Origin: Bacteriovoracaceae bacterium
Lineage (GTDB): Bacteria; Bdellovibrionota; Bacteriovoracia; Bacteriovoracales; Bacteriovoracaceae
Length of the DNA: 47,080 nucleotides
Assembly: GCA_013141065.1 (NCBI GenBank)
Contig: JABFRR010000017.1
Span: forward strand, 1 to 47,080
Direction: 5' to 3'
Part shown: piece after piece, positions 18,571-27,524 of the stretch
Layout of the letters: each line of letters opens with the position of its first letter
How positions within the stretch are numbered: position 1 is the stretch's first letter
The notes under the pieces: model-generated
The model's database searches: none
Told to the model about the DNA's origin: nothing
The model's input: only the letters and a program-made list of their open reading frames with translations
Made by a program: the position numbers and the translations under genes

Positions 18571-19413
18571 ATGAAATCAGCCTTATTGAGTCTAATGATA
18601 TTAAGTATCTCCTATGTTTTAGCTTCTGAAGCAAAAGCTTCCAATTCTCCATCTCAGTCGACAGAGCAATTTTGTGCAGATCGTTCAGAAGGAAGTTATG
18701 TTAAAAATCTCTCAAAAATCTCAACTAATCTTATGAGTTTTAAAAATCATGGGGGAATTGGCAATGGGGGAGTCTGTTGGTGGCACTCACGTTTTCAAAG
18801 AAGTGCACTTTATTTAACAGTCTACAAACCGGCTGAACCAATGCCGAATCTTGAAGAAGCTAAAAAGATAATTAAAAAAATTCGTGCCGCAAATGAAATA
18901 GTCACTATTCCTGGTTTTCAAAATTTTTATCAATTTTCTGGAGCCTATTCTGCTCTCATTCAAGACGAACTAGAAAGATGGCAAAAAACTGATGGAATTA
19001 CAAAATTTAATTGGGTAATGGGATTATCTGGAGTGAGTGAATCGTCACCAAAAAAATTGAAAAAGAAAATGGATGAGCTTTTTCAGTATGTCGTTATTGA
19101 AGGCAATATTGCCTATCAAAAATTACAAATTAAAGGTGTCATGGCCCATGCATGGTTGGTTGTCGACATGAAAAAAGTTGACGATGGTTATGACTTGGAA
19201 ATTATCGATAGTAATTTTCAATGGAGCACATCTTTTTACAAATACAGAAATGGACAAACTGCTTTTGATTATCATGCTTATGGTAAAGCTAATCCTTACT
19301 TAGAACGAGAAAAAGAAATGGAAGGCATACATTTAACTGTTTTAAAAAAATGCAATCCTGAAGAATATGAAAGAAAAAAACCAGTAGTCTCGAATAATAA
19401 CAATGAGTTTTAA
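18571..19413 (+). CDS. Secreted protein with possible Cys-His-Asp triad
   Basis: The 280-aa product has a signal peptide (MKSALLSLMILSISYVLASEAKA). A strong GGGGAG box precedes ATG 18571, so an upstream TTG at 18508 is not used. The mature protein carries GNGGVCWWHSRFQRSALY (Cys69 at the head of a predicted helix), MAHAWLVVDM (His193 on a strand) and LEIIDSNFQWS (Asp213). Order and context match the Cys-His-Asp layout of papain/transglutaminase-fold enzymes, so it may be a secreted cysteine peptidase or transglutaminase-like enzyme. I do not recognise the family by name. The next genes encode another small secreted GNGG protein and a TIGR02147 regulator. Confidence 0.65.
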   Translation: MKSALLSLMILSISYVLASEAKASNSPSQSTEQFCADRSEGSYVKNLSKISTNLMSFKNHGGIGNGGVCWWHSRFQRSALYLTVYKPAEPMPNLEEAKKIIKKIRAANEIVTIPGFQNFYQFSGAYSALIQDELERWQKTDGITKFNWVMGLSGVSESSPKKLKKKMDELFQYVVIEGNIAYQKLQIKGVMAHAWLVVDMKKVDDGYDLEIIDSNFQWSTSFYKYRNGQTAFDYHAYGKANPYLEREKEMEGIHLTVLKKCNPEEYERKKPVVSNNNNEF

Positions 19414-19473
19414 GTAAGTAAAATTTCATTGGCAAATCACACTCCCTTCATTAAAATTCTTTAGGAGTTTTAA

Positions 19474-20241
19474 ATGAAGGATCACTATCGCGAGTATTTG
19501 AATAAAGATTTTGAAACAAGATGTAACAAAAACTCTCGTTACACATTAAGGGCATATGCTCAATTTTTAGATTTAGATTCTGGAACACTCTCTCAAATTT
19601 TAAGTGGAAAAAGAAAATTACCTAAAACACACTGGGTGACAACGACCCAAAAACTAAAACTAAAGCCTAATGAAAAACAATTCTTTTATCAAAGCCTGTG
19701 GGACGAACAAGGGATCAAGGCCAAAGAAGAACAACTCTCTAGCAGATCGGCACGTCTGCTTTCATCTGAAAATTATTTTGAAATCATTAGTGAGTGGGAA
19801 TTTGCCGCAGCTTTATGTTTGTTTGATATTAAGCACTTTTCTTTTACAGTTCAAAATATTACAAAATGTTTGGGGCTCACACAAAAAAGATCTAATGAAA
19901 TCTATGCCAAACTTTTTCAATTTGGGCTCATTGAAATCTCTGATGGAAAAATAAACCGCACAAACCAAAACTTTGAATCAACAGAGGACATTATGTCTAA
20001 TGCACTTCAAGTGGCCCATCAGAATGAACTTAACTTAGCGATTGAAAAATTAAAAACGATTAGCCTGCTGGAAAGAGAATTTACTTCACTTACTTTTGCA
20101 GGAAGTTCTAAAGATATAAAAAAAATGAAACTCTGGATTCGCAGTAAAAGACAAGAGTTTGAACGACTTTTTGAATCAAAAAAAGCTGATCAAGTTTTTC
20201 AGTTTGCCGTCCAAGTTTTCCCACTTTCAAACAAGGTTTAA
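19474..20241 (+). CDS. TIGR02147-type regulator with N-terminal HTH
   Basis: The 255-aa protein begins YREYLNKDFETRCNKNSRY and has an HTH at about 25-50 (SLR-type helix LDLDSGTLSQILSGKRKLP), then a helical C-terminal domain (EFAAALCLFDIKHFSF, LGLTQKRSNEIYAKLFQFGLIEI, a second winged-helix-like module). This is the architecture of the TIGR02147 family, abundant in Bdellovibrionota and Fibrobacteres, with regulatory role assumed. TAGGAG precedes ATG 19474. It is followed after 2 bases by a small secreted protein, a pairing common around this family. Confidence 0.8.
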   Translation: MKDHYREYLNKDFETRCNKNSRYTLRAYAQFLDLDSGTLSQILSGKRKLPKTHWVTTTQKLKLKPNEKQFFYQSLWDEQGIKAKEEQLSSRSARLLSSENYFEIISEWEFAAALCLFDIKHFSFTVQNITKCLGLTQKRSNEIYAKLFQFGLIEISDGKINRTNQNFESTEDIMSNALQVAHQNELNLAIEKLKTISLLEREFTSLTFAGSSKDIKKMKLWIRSKRQEFERLFESKKADQVFQFAVQVFPLSNKV

Positions 20242-20243
20242 AA

Positions 20244-20858
20244 ATGAAAATATTATTGATTTTTTTATTGTCAATGGCCCCACTATTTTCTCATGCAGGA
20301 TTTACCAAAGGTAACGGTGGTAATATTTTAGTTTGTAGAAATTCACAAAATGTCGTTTTAGATTATTTTGAAATGAAAGAATTATTTGGTTTTTCTTACA
20401 ATGAAGAATTAAAAAATTTGGATCAAAGAAAAGAATTCTTCAAAGTAATTCAAGATAAAATCAACTCAATTGATGCCGACTTGGCCAATGAATTTCAATT
20501 AGTGAATCATAACTTAGAATCAAACTCAATTTTTATTGATGTGACAAATATGGGAAAAATTGATGATGTTTTTGATATTTTCTTGCCAATTGATTGCGAG
20601 TTAACTCAAGCCATCATTCAAAGAAATAATCGACTTATTATCAGTAAACCACTTTTTGAATCAATATCCACTTCACAGCAAAATATACTTATTTTGCATG
20701 AAGTCCTTTATTCATTACTGCTTAAAAGACAAAAGTTGAATGACTCAAGACCGGTGAGAGCATTGGTCTCTTTCCTCATTAGTCAGAATCAAACATCAAT
20801 GACAAATCAGGAAGTTTTATTGTTTATGAAAAAGAATCAGATCTTTTTGCGGCAATAG
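20244..20858 (+). CDS. Small secreted hypothetical protein (GNGG type)
   Basis: The 204-aa product has a signal peptide (MKILLIFLLSMAPLFSHAGF) and the mature start KGNGGNILVCRN, echoing the GNGG of the protein at 18571-19413. A helix ILILHEVLYSLLLKR resembles the shape of metallopeptidase helices but lacks the second His of HExxH, so no enzyme activity can be claimed. It is co-transcribed with the TIGR02147 regulator, and its stop codon lies in the loop of the terminator hairpin. Confidence 0.7.
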   Translation: MKILLIFLLSMAPLFSHAGFTKGNGGNILVCRNSQNVVLDYFEMKELFGFSYNEELKNLDQRKEFFKVIQDKINSIDADLANEFQLVNHNLESNSIFIDVTNMGKIDDVFDIFLPIDCELTQAIIQRNNRLIISKPLFESISTSQQNILILHEVLYSLLLKRQKLNDSRPVRALVSFLISQNQTSMTNQEVLLFMKKNQIFLRQ

Positions 20859-20876
20859 TGCCGCAGTTTATTTTTA
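20848..20876 (+). terminator. Rho-independent terminator
   Basis: TGCGGCA (20848-20854), loop ATAG, TGCCGCA (20859-20865) and then a T-rich run. It starts inside the last codons of the gene ending at 20858. Confidence 0.85.
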
Positions 20877-20928
20877 TCTAAAGCGATTCAAGCTGGCGGT
20901 CTGCCCCTCTTGTGCCTAAGCTATTGTT

Positions 20929-22350
20929 ATGAAGACTAAATCAATATTGAGTCCACATTCAGAAAAAGAAATAATTCAGGCAGTTCATCAGGCTCAAGAA
21001 TCCAACAGGAGCATTCATTGTTTCAGTGCGGGTTTTAATTGGGGATATGGAACGAACTCGGCGATTGATAATCAGGCGATACATTTAGATTTGTCTCAAA
21101 TGAATCAGATCATTTCGTTTGATAAAGACCTGGGAATATTAAAAATTGAACCGGGGGTCACTCAGGGGGATCTTCAAGCCTATTTAGAAAAAAATAATTA
21201 TGACTATCATGTTCCCAATAATGGGGCAGGTCATCGTGCTTCAATTATGGGAAATGCCTTGGAAAGAGGATTTGGAATTGCTCCTTTGCAGGATCATGCC
21301 AGTTCAATTCTTTCTATCAGAGGTATTTTATCAGATGGATCCATTTATGAAAGTGCACTAAAGGAAATCGATCCCAAATTAGCAGACTGTTTTTCATGGG
21401 GGGTTGGCCCGCAGTTAGATAAAATGGTTTCACAAAGTTCATGGATAATTGTAACAGAAATGAGTATACAGCTAAAAAAGAGACAAGAGTGCACCGACAT
21501 AATACTTCTTACTTTTTCTGAAGCACAGCTCGGCCAAATCATTTTAATGTTACAAAATTTAATGTCTGAAATGGAGGGAAGCATTGGAAGTATCAAGATA
21601 TTTAATCGCAAGCAGGTTATTAAAAATAATGATTCATTAATCAATAGAATATTTTTTAGTTATGATGAATGGTTTTTAACCATCGTAATTTATTCGCATT
21701 CATTGACAAGAAATTCAATTATAAAATTGACCAAAAAAAGAATCAGACAATTTTTAAAAGCCAAAGTTTCAATTCTTAATTCAGGAAAAATTCATTTTTT
21801 GACGAAGCTTTTTTCCTTAATTCCTGGCAATGAGTCTTCGGAACATTTTTTTAAAATAAAAGACCTCAATGAAATGATGAATCTCGCTCGTGGTCGCACC
21901 AGCGAAGTAGGATTTAAAGCACTAGATGTCGATTTTGATTACTTAAAAAATGACCAATTTGACTTTGCCAAGTTTGACAAAAAATTAGTATGGTTCAGTC
22001 CAATTTGCCCACTCATTCCTGCCAGGGCACTTCAGCTCATTGACCTAGTGAGAACTCTCAATGTCGATTCAGAATTTAAATTCAAAACTTACACCTGGAC
22101 CATTCTGAATCAGCGGACTCTTGCCTTGGTAATGCCTATTGTCTACGACTTTGATAAAAATGAAAATTTTTGGGAATGGTATAAAAAAATCCATATTGAA
22201 ATGAAAGAAAAAGGTTTTATTCCTTACCGCTTTCATAACGAAATGATGCCCACATTAAGAGAAGATTTACTTCCTCACTACTATGGTCACGTTAAAAAAT
22301 TTGAAAATGCGATGAATCCAAATTCACTGATATTAAAAGGACGTTATTAA
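20929..22350 (+). CDS. FAD-linked oxidoreductase (VAO/PCMH-type)
   Basis: The 473-aa protein has an N-terminal PCMH-type FAD-binding domain: IHCFSAGFNWGYGTNSAI, then LKIEPGVTQGDLQAYLEKN, NNGAGHRASIMGNALERGFG and LSIRGILSDGSI. The C-terminal half would hold the substrate. It lacks a signal peptide, so it is probably cytoplasmic or peripheral. The substrate cannot be named; relatives oxidise sugar lactones, phenols or hydroxy acids. No clear ribosome-binding site precedes ATG 20929. It stands alone after a terminator and converges with the next gene, with stops overlapping. Confidence 0.85.
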   Translation: MKTKSILSPHSEKEIIQAVHQAQESNRSIHCFSAGFNWGYGTNSAIDNQAIHLDLSQMNQIISFDKDLGILKIEPGVTQGDLQAYLEKNNYDYHVPNNGAGHRASIMGNALERGFGIAPLQDHASSILSIRGILSDGSIYESALKEIDPKLADCFSWGVGPQLDKMVSQSSWIIVTEMSIQLKKRQECTDIILLTFSEAQLGQIILMLQNLMSEMEGSIGSIKIFNRKQVIKNNDSLINRIFFSYDEWFLTIVIYSHSLTRNSIIKLTKKRIRQFLKAKVSILNSGKIHFLTKLFSLIPGNESSEHFFKIKDLNEMMNLARGRTSEVGFKALDVDFDYLKNDQFDFAKFDKKLVWFSPICPLIPARALQLIDLVRTLNVDSEFKFKTYTWTILNQRTLALVMPIVYDFDKNENFWEWYKKIHIEMKEKGFIPYRFHNEMMPTLREDLLPHYYGHVKKFENAMNPNSLILKGRY

Positions 22351-23762
22351 AAACTGACTAAGTCTTTTTCTATGTATTTGAGCGCATCGTAATATAAATA
22401 TTTGCTTTCAAATTGACCTTTTTCATTAAAGCAATATAAGTAGTTTCCCGCATCCTCATCTTTAATCTCGAGCCTCGAGCCATCAAAGAGACGTAAGGAA
22501 GTTTTTTGAGCGAATTCCATACAGGCGACTTCTCCCGATGGATGCAGTTTTAAAGGGCCTCTGATTAAGACATTTTGATTATTAAATCGAACTATTCCTC
22601 TAGCACGTAAAATCCACTTGATTGCTAAATTTTTATGAAAAATAAAACTGATTGCATAATATCGATTTCCAGCGAGACGGTCGAAGTGGTTAAGTTGAAG
22701 ATTTGATCCTGCAACATTTAAAGTCATCAGTTCTTGAGGCTGTAATCTTAATTCACCTTGAATAATATTTTCTTCATTGTCCCAACATGTTGGGAATTGC
22801 AAGGGATAAGACCCACTTTCAGAAGGCTCCCATAAAATGGGTCTGTTATTAAAAACATCCTCTACATTTTCAATTGTCGCACAATGAACTTTTCCTTGAG
22901 AATTAAAGCTGACAAAATATTCATTACTATAGGATTGCTGAACTTTATAGTTTTTCCCTTTTAATTTCACATGAGAATCAAAGGAAGCTGAGGGAGCCCC
23001 ATAAAAATTCTCAGCAACTTTTAAAGCTGATTTAACTAATCCTGAATCTAGGGAAAAGTTGATCTTATTTCTTTTAACGGGAATAACGATACCATCTTGC
23101 TCTATTGTTGGAAGAAGATAATCTTTATTGAGTGCGAGAGAATGCATTTCACCAATTGATTGAGGTTTGCAATTCGGACTTAACCAACACGCCATAAAAT
23201 TGCGACCTAAAATGAGGTCAATCTCCACTTCATGATAGCGATAATCAACCAAGGAAAGAGCGAATGTTGTTTGCTCAATGTCTAGGGCCAAATTAAACCA
23301 GAATAAAATTTTTGAATCATCAGACAACTTAAGATACTTATCTTGATCAACTGTAATTTGATACCCTTGTCTATTAAACGTTGTTCCCGCGATTATTTCG
23401 ACAGTACAACCTTCTGGTAAAATAAGATTAGAGGAGGGGCTGGATCTTTGAATTTTTATTCCAGATTTAAATTGAAGATTTTCATTTACAACGGCAAGTT
23501 CAAAAATAAAATTTGCTCTAGAGGGATTTATTTTTTTTAAGTCAGCTAAAAATACATTTAATTTTTCAAGATAACTTTGCCCCAGAAATGACAACACCAC
23601 ATTGGTCGCTGGATAAAGTGCAGCCTGACTTTCTGGTTCGAAGAGTGTCGTCAATTGTCCTTTGCAGTCGAAGATGTCAGAGTTGATAGTGAGTTTTTCA
23701 ATTTTTGAATGAGCATTCACTGAAAAAAGAACAGTCAGACTAAGGAATATTTTTTTCAACAT
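22347..23762 (-). CDS. Large secreted hypothetical protein
   Basis: Starting at ATG 23762 the product has 471 aa and a signal peptide (MLKKIFLSLTVLFSVNAHSK), which argues against a longer 503-aa version beginning 96 bases upstream inside a hydrophobic run. The mature part is rich in beta-strand patterns and includes CTVEIIAGTTFNRQGYQI and several Cys residues, perhaps forming disulphides. A segment of the type VEIIAG...LSDDSKILF suggests a beta-helix or sandwich. I do not recognise the family. It converges on the FAD oxidoreductase gene and is separated from upstream genes by a terminator. Confidence 0.65.
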   Translation of the reverse strand: MLKKIFLSLTVLFSVNAHSKIEKLTINSDIFDCKGQLTTLFEPESQAALYPATNVVLSFLGQSYLEKLNVFLADLKKINPSRANFIFELAVVNENLQFKSGIKIQRSSPSSNLILPEGCTVEIIAGTTFNRQGYQITVDQDKYLKLSDDSKILFWFNLALDIEQTTFALSLVDYRYHEVEIDLILGRNFMACWLSPNCKPQSIGEMHSLALNKDYLLPTIEQDGIVIPVKRNKINFSLDSGLVKSALKVAENFYGAPSASFDSHVKLKGKNYKVQQSYSNEYFVSFNSQGKVHCATIENVEDVFNNRPILWEPSESGSYPLQFPTCWDNEENIIQGELRLQPQELMTLNVAGSNLQLNHFDRLAGNRYYAISFIFHKNLAIKWILRARGIVRFNNQNVLIRGPLKLHPSGEVACMEFAQKTSLRLFDGSRLEIKDEDAGNYLYCFNEKGQFESKYLYYDALKYIEKDLVSF

Positions 23763-23841
23763 AGTGGTATCCAGCTTTTTTATAAATAAGGATTTTTTGC
23801 TAGTAAATCCCAAAAAAAAGAGGATTGGAAGGATAAAGAAT

Positions 23842-23868
23842 AAAAAAATCCCGCTCAATGGCGGGATT
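23842..23868 (-). terminator. Rho-independent terminator
   Basis: On the minus strand AATCCCGC, loop CATTGA, GCGGGATT is followed by a run of seven T. It ends the transcript of the two small genes at 23871-24310. Confidence 0.9.
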
Positions 23869-23870
23869 CT

Positions 23871-24062
23871 TTATTTATTAAGCATTTCGCTTATGATCAT
23901 TGCTGCTTTTTTAGCCAAGTTCGGATCTTTAATTTTTTCAGATAAGAGCTTTTTCATCCTTTCGATCTCAGCTTTTGCGACGTTATTCTGGGCCGAGGTA
24001 TCGACTTTATTGTCAGTTACAGTTTTGTTATTTATTGTGACCGGTTTTTTTAAAGCACCCAT
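23871..24062 (-). CDS. Small hypothetical protein, helical
   Basis: The 63-aa product (MGALKKPVTINNKTVTDN ... AKAEIERMKKLLSEKIKD) has an unstructured polar N-terminus and an amphipathic helical C-terminus. It begins 5 bases after the stop of the gene at 24068-24310 and ends right at a strong terminator, so the two form one transcript with translation coupling. Function unknown; it could be an interaction partner of the upstream product. Confidence 0.55.
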   Translation of the reverse strand: MGALKKPVTINNKTVTDNKVDTSAQNNVAKAEIERMKKLLSEKIKDPNLAKKAAMIISEMLNK

Positions 24063-24067
24063 AAATA

Positions 24068-24310
24068 TTAAGCCGTAAGTTCAGGCTTCCTTCTGCTTGA
24101 GTAATGATTTGAAACTTTTTCAATATGCTCTTCAATCACTTCATAAAGCTCCAAAGAAGTTGTATGTGGGTCCATTCCAGTCGGAAGAACAGAGTAAACC
24201 ATGTCGCCTTTTACTTCAGAAAAGACATACCAAGTATTGCCAAGTTTTTGAAAAAGAACTTCTGAGTGTGCGTTTGATTTAGTTGTTGTGCTTGTGTTTG
24301 TTGCTTTCAT
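24068..24310 (-). CDS. Small hypothetical protein
   Basis: The 80-aa product is read from ATG 24310, which has a perfect GGAGG box 4 bases upstream; a longer reading from 24403 has no such box. A Thr/Ser-rich N-terminus (MKATNTSTTTKS) precedes one compact domain (FQKLGNTWYVFSEVKGDMVY). No signal peptide or recognised motif. A 17-base perfect palindrome lies 59-75 bases upstream, near possible promoter elements, so the gene may be regulated by a dimeric repressor. Confidence 0.6.
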   Translation of the reverse strand: MKATNTSTTTKSNAHSEVLFQKLGNTWYVFSEVKGDMVYSVLPTGMDPHTTSLELYEVIEEHIEKVSNHYSSRRKPELTA

Positions 24311-24368
24311 AATTTCCTCCGTGAAATTGTGATGACCATCTCTCTTATATGACTTTTCGTCAGAGTAC

Positions 24369-24385
24369 TGTCTAAACTTTAGACA
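24369..24385. promoter_or_regulatory. 17-bp perfect palindrome, candidate operator
   Basis: TGTCTAAACTTTAGACA is a perfect inverted repeat about a central base, upstream of the start at 24310. On the minus strand its end TAGACA could serve as a -35 box 19 bases before TATAAG. The short arms favour a dimeric DNA-binding protein rather than an RNA hairpin. Confidence 0.4.
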
Positions 24386-24442
24386 TTTTTTAATTTTATT
24401 CATTTTTTTTATTTTAATTTTTTGACTGCCGCACTCTGGTAA

Positions 24443-25417
24443 TCAATACTTCACTTGAAAGCCTATAAATGCAGAAATTTGCGGTTTAAATCCTTCAGTA
24501 ATGGTATTTTTTTCCCCCCAAAGTTCCGGAATTTCGGCATTTTCACTGGTCGAAAGTGGATGGGGGAGAAAGAGACTTAAGTCCATTCCTGCAATGAAGT
24601 CCGTATTGGGAATAACATCATTCATTTGAAAATTAGAGCTCACAATTGGAGACAACGAAAAACCGGAAAACAATCTTTCTTCACTCAAGGTTTCGTTTTC
24701 TACCACGATAGCAGTTTTATGGTAGTTAAATGTAAAACCAGTGGCAAATGTTCCACGGTATTTCTCATTTTTAAACACATCATAAGAAATGTAGGGGCCA
24801 ATTCTGAAGCGGTCTCGAATTTCTGATGCAATATTTTGATTGGTAAAGACGACTTTATTTTTACTAGTTGTAATATAAGAGATAAACCCAAAGTAAAAGC
24901 GGTCGTATTTATCGTGCTCTACTTTTTTACTCACCACTAATCTGCCACCATTTTCAGTGCGATAATTTTGAGAATCAAAACTTTTTTCATAATCATAAGG
25001 CGACTTGCTGTTATTACTGAGCGTGAACGAGAATGAAGCCCGTAGATAATTATTATTAGAAAAGGGATAGGTGACAGGAATCGGTTCTTCGAGGCGATAA
25101 TCAGTAGGATCATGATCATTTAAAGTAATGGGCAAAAGTCCTTCATTTTCATCCTCAGTAATGACTTTGACAAATCTTGAAGGTATAAAAGCAGTGTTAC
25201 CAGCACGGTCATATGTTTGGAAGTATTCAGGGATAGTTTCATCTCGGTAAGAATCGTTCGGTACATAAACTCTCTGTCCTTTTCTGATCGTTTGCAAAAC
25301 AACAGAAGACATTTCGGGCTTTCTTAGCAGTGGAGCTTCTAAAACAATCACAATTGCCTCATAGGCGTGGGCCTGAACAATAAACATTATACTGAGTAAA
25401 AAGATTATTTTATTCAT
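24443..25417 (-). CDS. SH3-like/outer-membrane beta-barrel protein
   Basis: Read from ATG 25417, the product is about 324 aa with signal peptide MNKIIFLLSIMFIVQAHA. Residues ~20-90 (VLEAPLLRKPEMSSVVLQTI, then KGQRVYVPNDSY and GNTAFIPSRFVKVI) look like a bacterial SH3-type domain. The rest alternates like barrel strands and ends in FIGFQVKY. The start overlaps the end of the preceding gene (25414), and both products share the plan of a small N-terminal domain plus barrel, so they are likely paralogues forming an envelope pair. Confidence 0.65.
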   Translation of the reverse strand: MNKIIFLLSIMFIVQAHAYEAIVIVLEAPLLRKPEMSSVVLQTIRKGQRVYVPNDSYRDETIPEYFQTYDRAGNTAFIPSRFVKVITEDENEGLLPITLNDHDPTDYRLEEPIPVTYPFSNNNYLRASFSFTLSNNSKSPYDYEKSFDSQNYRTENGGRLVVSKKVEHDKYDRFYFGFISYITTSKNKVVFTNQNIASEIRDRFRIGPYISYDVFKNEKYRGTFATGFTFNYHKTAIVVENETLSEERLFSGFSLSPIVSSNFQMNDVIPNTDFIAGMDLSLFLPHPLSTSENAEIPELWGEKNTITEGFKPQISAFIGFQVKY

Positions 25418-26283
25418 AGATCCCATTCGTATTTATATCCAATGGTTAAGCCAAAGGAGTTTATGGATAAAGTTTCAGGAACGGCCCTGCCCATTTTATT
25501 CCTGCCACTAATGAGTGTGACATCATGACGTCTTATGTGTGAGCCAAGTGACCATTTTCCATAGTCTGTCTCCCATAAACCTTCGGCTCCAATGTCAAAC
25601 AACACACCTTGAAAATTATCGCGAAAATTGACAGAGGTCGTTTTATAAATCGGAGCAAATTCAGCACCGAAGCTAAGGTGAAAAGAATACTTATCTTCTT
25701 CATAAATTGATTTTTGTAAATGAGGGCCAAAACTTAATATCGAAAGGCTCGTTTGTTCAAAATTTTCAGTCCATGTCGCTTTTTCATAATTAAGGCTGAC
25801 ACCAAAATCAACCGGAAATAAAGAAATAAGAAGTGTCCTGACTTCTACACGATTTCCAATTGCACTGGTAGATTCTTGATTATTTATTTCTGCTAATGCA
25901 CCTGTGGACAAATAATCAAAATGAATATTCACTTGAGTGTCTAAAAAGAGGTCTTCGTTTTTAGCTTGGTAAAGTGTAGGCTTAGGATAAATGGCGTCAC
26001 CTTTTACGCTGGGAAGTATTCTTATATCCGATTCAATTTCCACAATATCATTGGGAGCGACTTCATACTGTGGAACCCCCATCTTATCGTAAACAATTAT
26101 GTTATCTCGCTTATCAAAGTTTTTTTCTAAAACTTTTGCGTAAATGCCTTTTGATAAAGCAAATGATGTTTGATCACTCAATTTTTTTAAAACAGCCCCT
26201 GGTCTCAAATACACGAGATAGGGAGCGGTCTCATTAGCATGCAGAAAGCCTGAAATTAAATAGAGGAATAGAAAAAACTTCAT
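25414..26283 (-). CDS. Outer-membrane beta-barrel protein with N-terminal SH3-like domain
   Basis: The 289-aa product has a signal peptide (MKFFLFLYLISGFLHANE). An N-terminal region (APYLVYLRPGAVLKKLSD, then KGIYAKVLEKNFDKRDNIIV) is SH3-like, and about 180 residues of alternating strands (VNIHFDYLSTGAL, YSFHLSFGAEFAP, KWSLGSHIRRHDV) end in LTIGYKYEWDL. It overlaps the Nudix gene stop upstream (ATGA) and the next barrel gene downstream, so three genes form one tight operon. Exact role unknown. Confidence 0.65.
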   Translation of the reverse strand: MKFFLFLYLISGFLHANETAPYLVYLRPGAVLKKLSDQTSFALSKGIYAKVLEKNFDKRDNIIVYDKMGVPQYEVAPNDIVEIESDIRILPSVKGDAIYPKPTLYQAKNEDLFLDTQVNIHFDYLSTGALAEINNQESTSAIGNRVEVRTLLISLFPVDFGVSLNYEKATWTENFEQTSLSILSFGPHLQKSIYEEDKYSFHLSFGAEFAPIYKTTSVNFRDNFQGVLFDIGAEGLWETDYGKWSLGSHIRRHDVTLISGRNKMGRAVPETLSINSFGLTIGYKYEWDL

Positions 26284-26738
26284 TTTAACTTTGCTCCTAC
26301 CAGCTCTACGGCTTTATTTAAGGCCATAAAATTTGAGGGGAAAGTATAATCAATTTCTCGAACAATTTTTACGTCGACCCATTTGTAACTTTGATGTTCA
26401 TTTGAAATTTGAATTTTTTTTCTTTCTGGATTTATAATACATAAAAAAAGTTTTTCTATACATTCGGTTTCGTTATTCCAACGATCCGTAAATGAAAAAT
26501 CAAAGTGGCAATCCAAAACTTCTGAATCGATTCCTGTTTCTTCTAATAACTCTCTTTTTGCCGCCTGAATAAAGCTTTCGTTTTCTTCCACTGATCCAGT
26601 GATGTTTTGAAATCCAATAGGTCCTTGACTATTTTTTGAATTAAACTCTAAAAGTAAAACCTGGGCCGAATTTAAGCCCAAATCGAAGTCCATGGAGAAA
26701 ACCACAACTTGGACTTTTTTCTTTATTTTTTTATCTCT
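26280..26738 (-). CDS. Nudix hydrolase, NudB-like
   Basis: The 152-aa protein has a complete Nudix box: GSVEENES, then AAKRELLEETGI. The flanks ITGSVEENE and HQSYKWVDVK match dihydroneopterin triphosphate/dATP pyrophosphohydrolase NudB (folate pathway). The start at 26738 (MRDKKIKKKVQ) aligns with the NudB N-terminus (MKDKVYKRPV); longer forms reaching 26816 would run into the divergent promoter region. No Shine-Dalgarno is obvious. Its stop overlaps the barrel gene start (ATGA), an odd pairing with envelope genes. The NudB specificity is inference from similarity recalled, not tested. Confidence 0.8.
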   Translation of the reverse strand, partial: RDKKIKKKVQVVVFSMDFDLGLNSAQVLLLEFNSKNSQGPIGFQNITGSVEENESFIQAAKRELLEETGIDSEVLDCHFDFSFTDRWNNETECIEKLFLCIINPERKKIQISNEHQSYKWVDVKIVREIDYTFPSNFMALNKAVELVGAKLK

Positions 26739-26864
26739 CATATTTTTAAATTTTAACATAATCTGACATTTTAATGTTTGAGTCATAAAAAACTGCCTAA
26801 TATGCTCTTTACGCACCCCTTAATTCGTTGCTACATGTTGACCAAAATGATATGTTTTCCCTCT

Positions 26865-27524
26865 ATGGAAGAAATAATTTATCGAATAGCAATCTCACTG
26901 CCTGCCTTTTTATTGGCCATTGTTTGTCATGAAGCATCTCACGCTTATATGGCCAAACGCTTTGGCGATACAACAGGTGAGCAATTAGGGCGGTTAAGCT
27001 TAAACCCAGCTGTTCATTACGACTTAGTGGGCACTGTGATTTTTCCTTTGATCGGAGCCATGCTCGGTGGAACGATGTTTGGTTGGGCCAAGCCTGTACC
27101 AGTTGATTCAAGAAGATTTAGAAACGTTCGTTCAGGAATTTTCTGGGTGAGTTTCGCAGGACCACTGGCAAATATAATTTTGATGTTTGTATCAGCAATT
27201 TTACTAGCATTAATTTTAACAAAAGTTTCACCAACTTTTTCTTACTACCAAGTTTTTACGGAAATGCTTAAAAGCGCAGTGATGATCAATGTTTTGTTGG
27301 CCGTTTTTAACCTCATCCCATTTCCTCCCCTTGATGGATCAAAAATGGTGTCTTCAATGTTGGATTATAATAATGCAAGAAAATTTGAAGAACTCGAAAG
27401 ATACAGTTTTGTTTTTTTAATTATCCTGATTGCCACACCGGTTTTGAATTGGGTTATGTCCCCAGCTCTTAAAGCGAGTAATGCTATCGTGAATATTTTT
27501 ATTCAAATTTTTGCAAGGCTATAA
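26865..27524 (+). CDS. Site-2 protease family (M50) membrane metalloprotease
   Basis: The 219-aa product has HEASH (CHEASHAYMAKRFGD) in the first membrane segment and the partner motif NLIPFPPLDGSKM near the C-terminus, the two zinc-site elements of M50 intramembrane proteases. About five hydrophobic segments are visible. The start at 26865 (MEEIIYRIAISLPAFLL) fits the short bacterial M50 class; an upstream in-frame ATG at 26835 adds 10 residues without a better box. It is directly followed by scpA (stop and start adjacent), a conserved arrangement. Confidence 0.88.
   Translation: MEEIIYRIAISLPAFLLAIVCHEASHAYMAKRFGDTTGEQLGRLSLNPAVHYDLVGTVIFPLIGAMLGGTMFGWAKPVPVDSRRFRNVRSGIFWVSFAGPLANIILMFVSAILLALILTKVSPTFSYYQVFTEMLKSAVMINVLLAVFNLIPFPPLDGSKMVSSMLDYNNARKFEELERYSFVFLIILIATPVLNWVMSPALKASNAIVNIFIQIFARL

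Noticed and set aside
20244..20858. Zinc metallopeptidase call from HEVLYSL
   Set aside because: The second His of HExxH is missing and no third ligand is evident.
23763..23858. Extended start for the 22347 gene
   Set aside because: The upstream residues are a hydrophobic run without a ribosome-binding site, followed by a normal signal peptide at 23762; the extension also reaches into the terminator.
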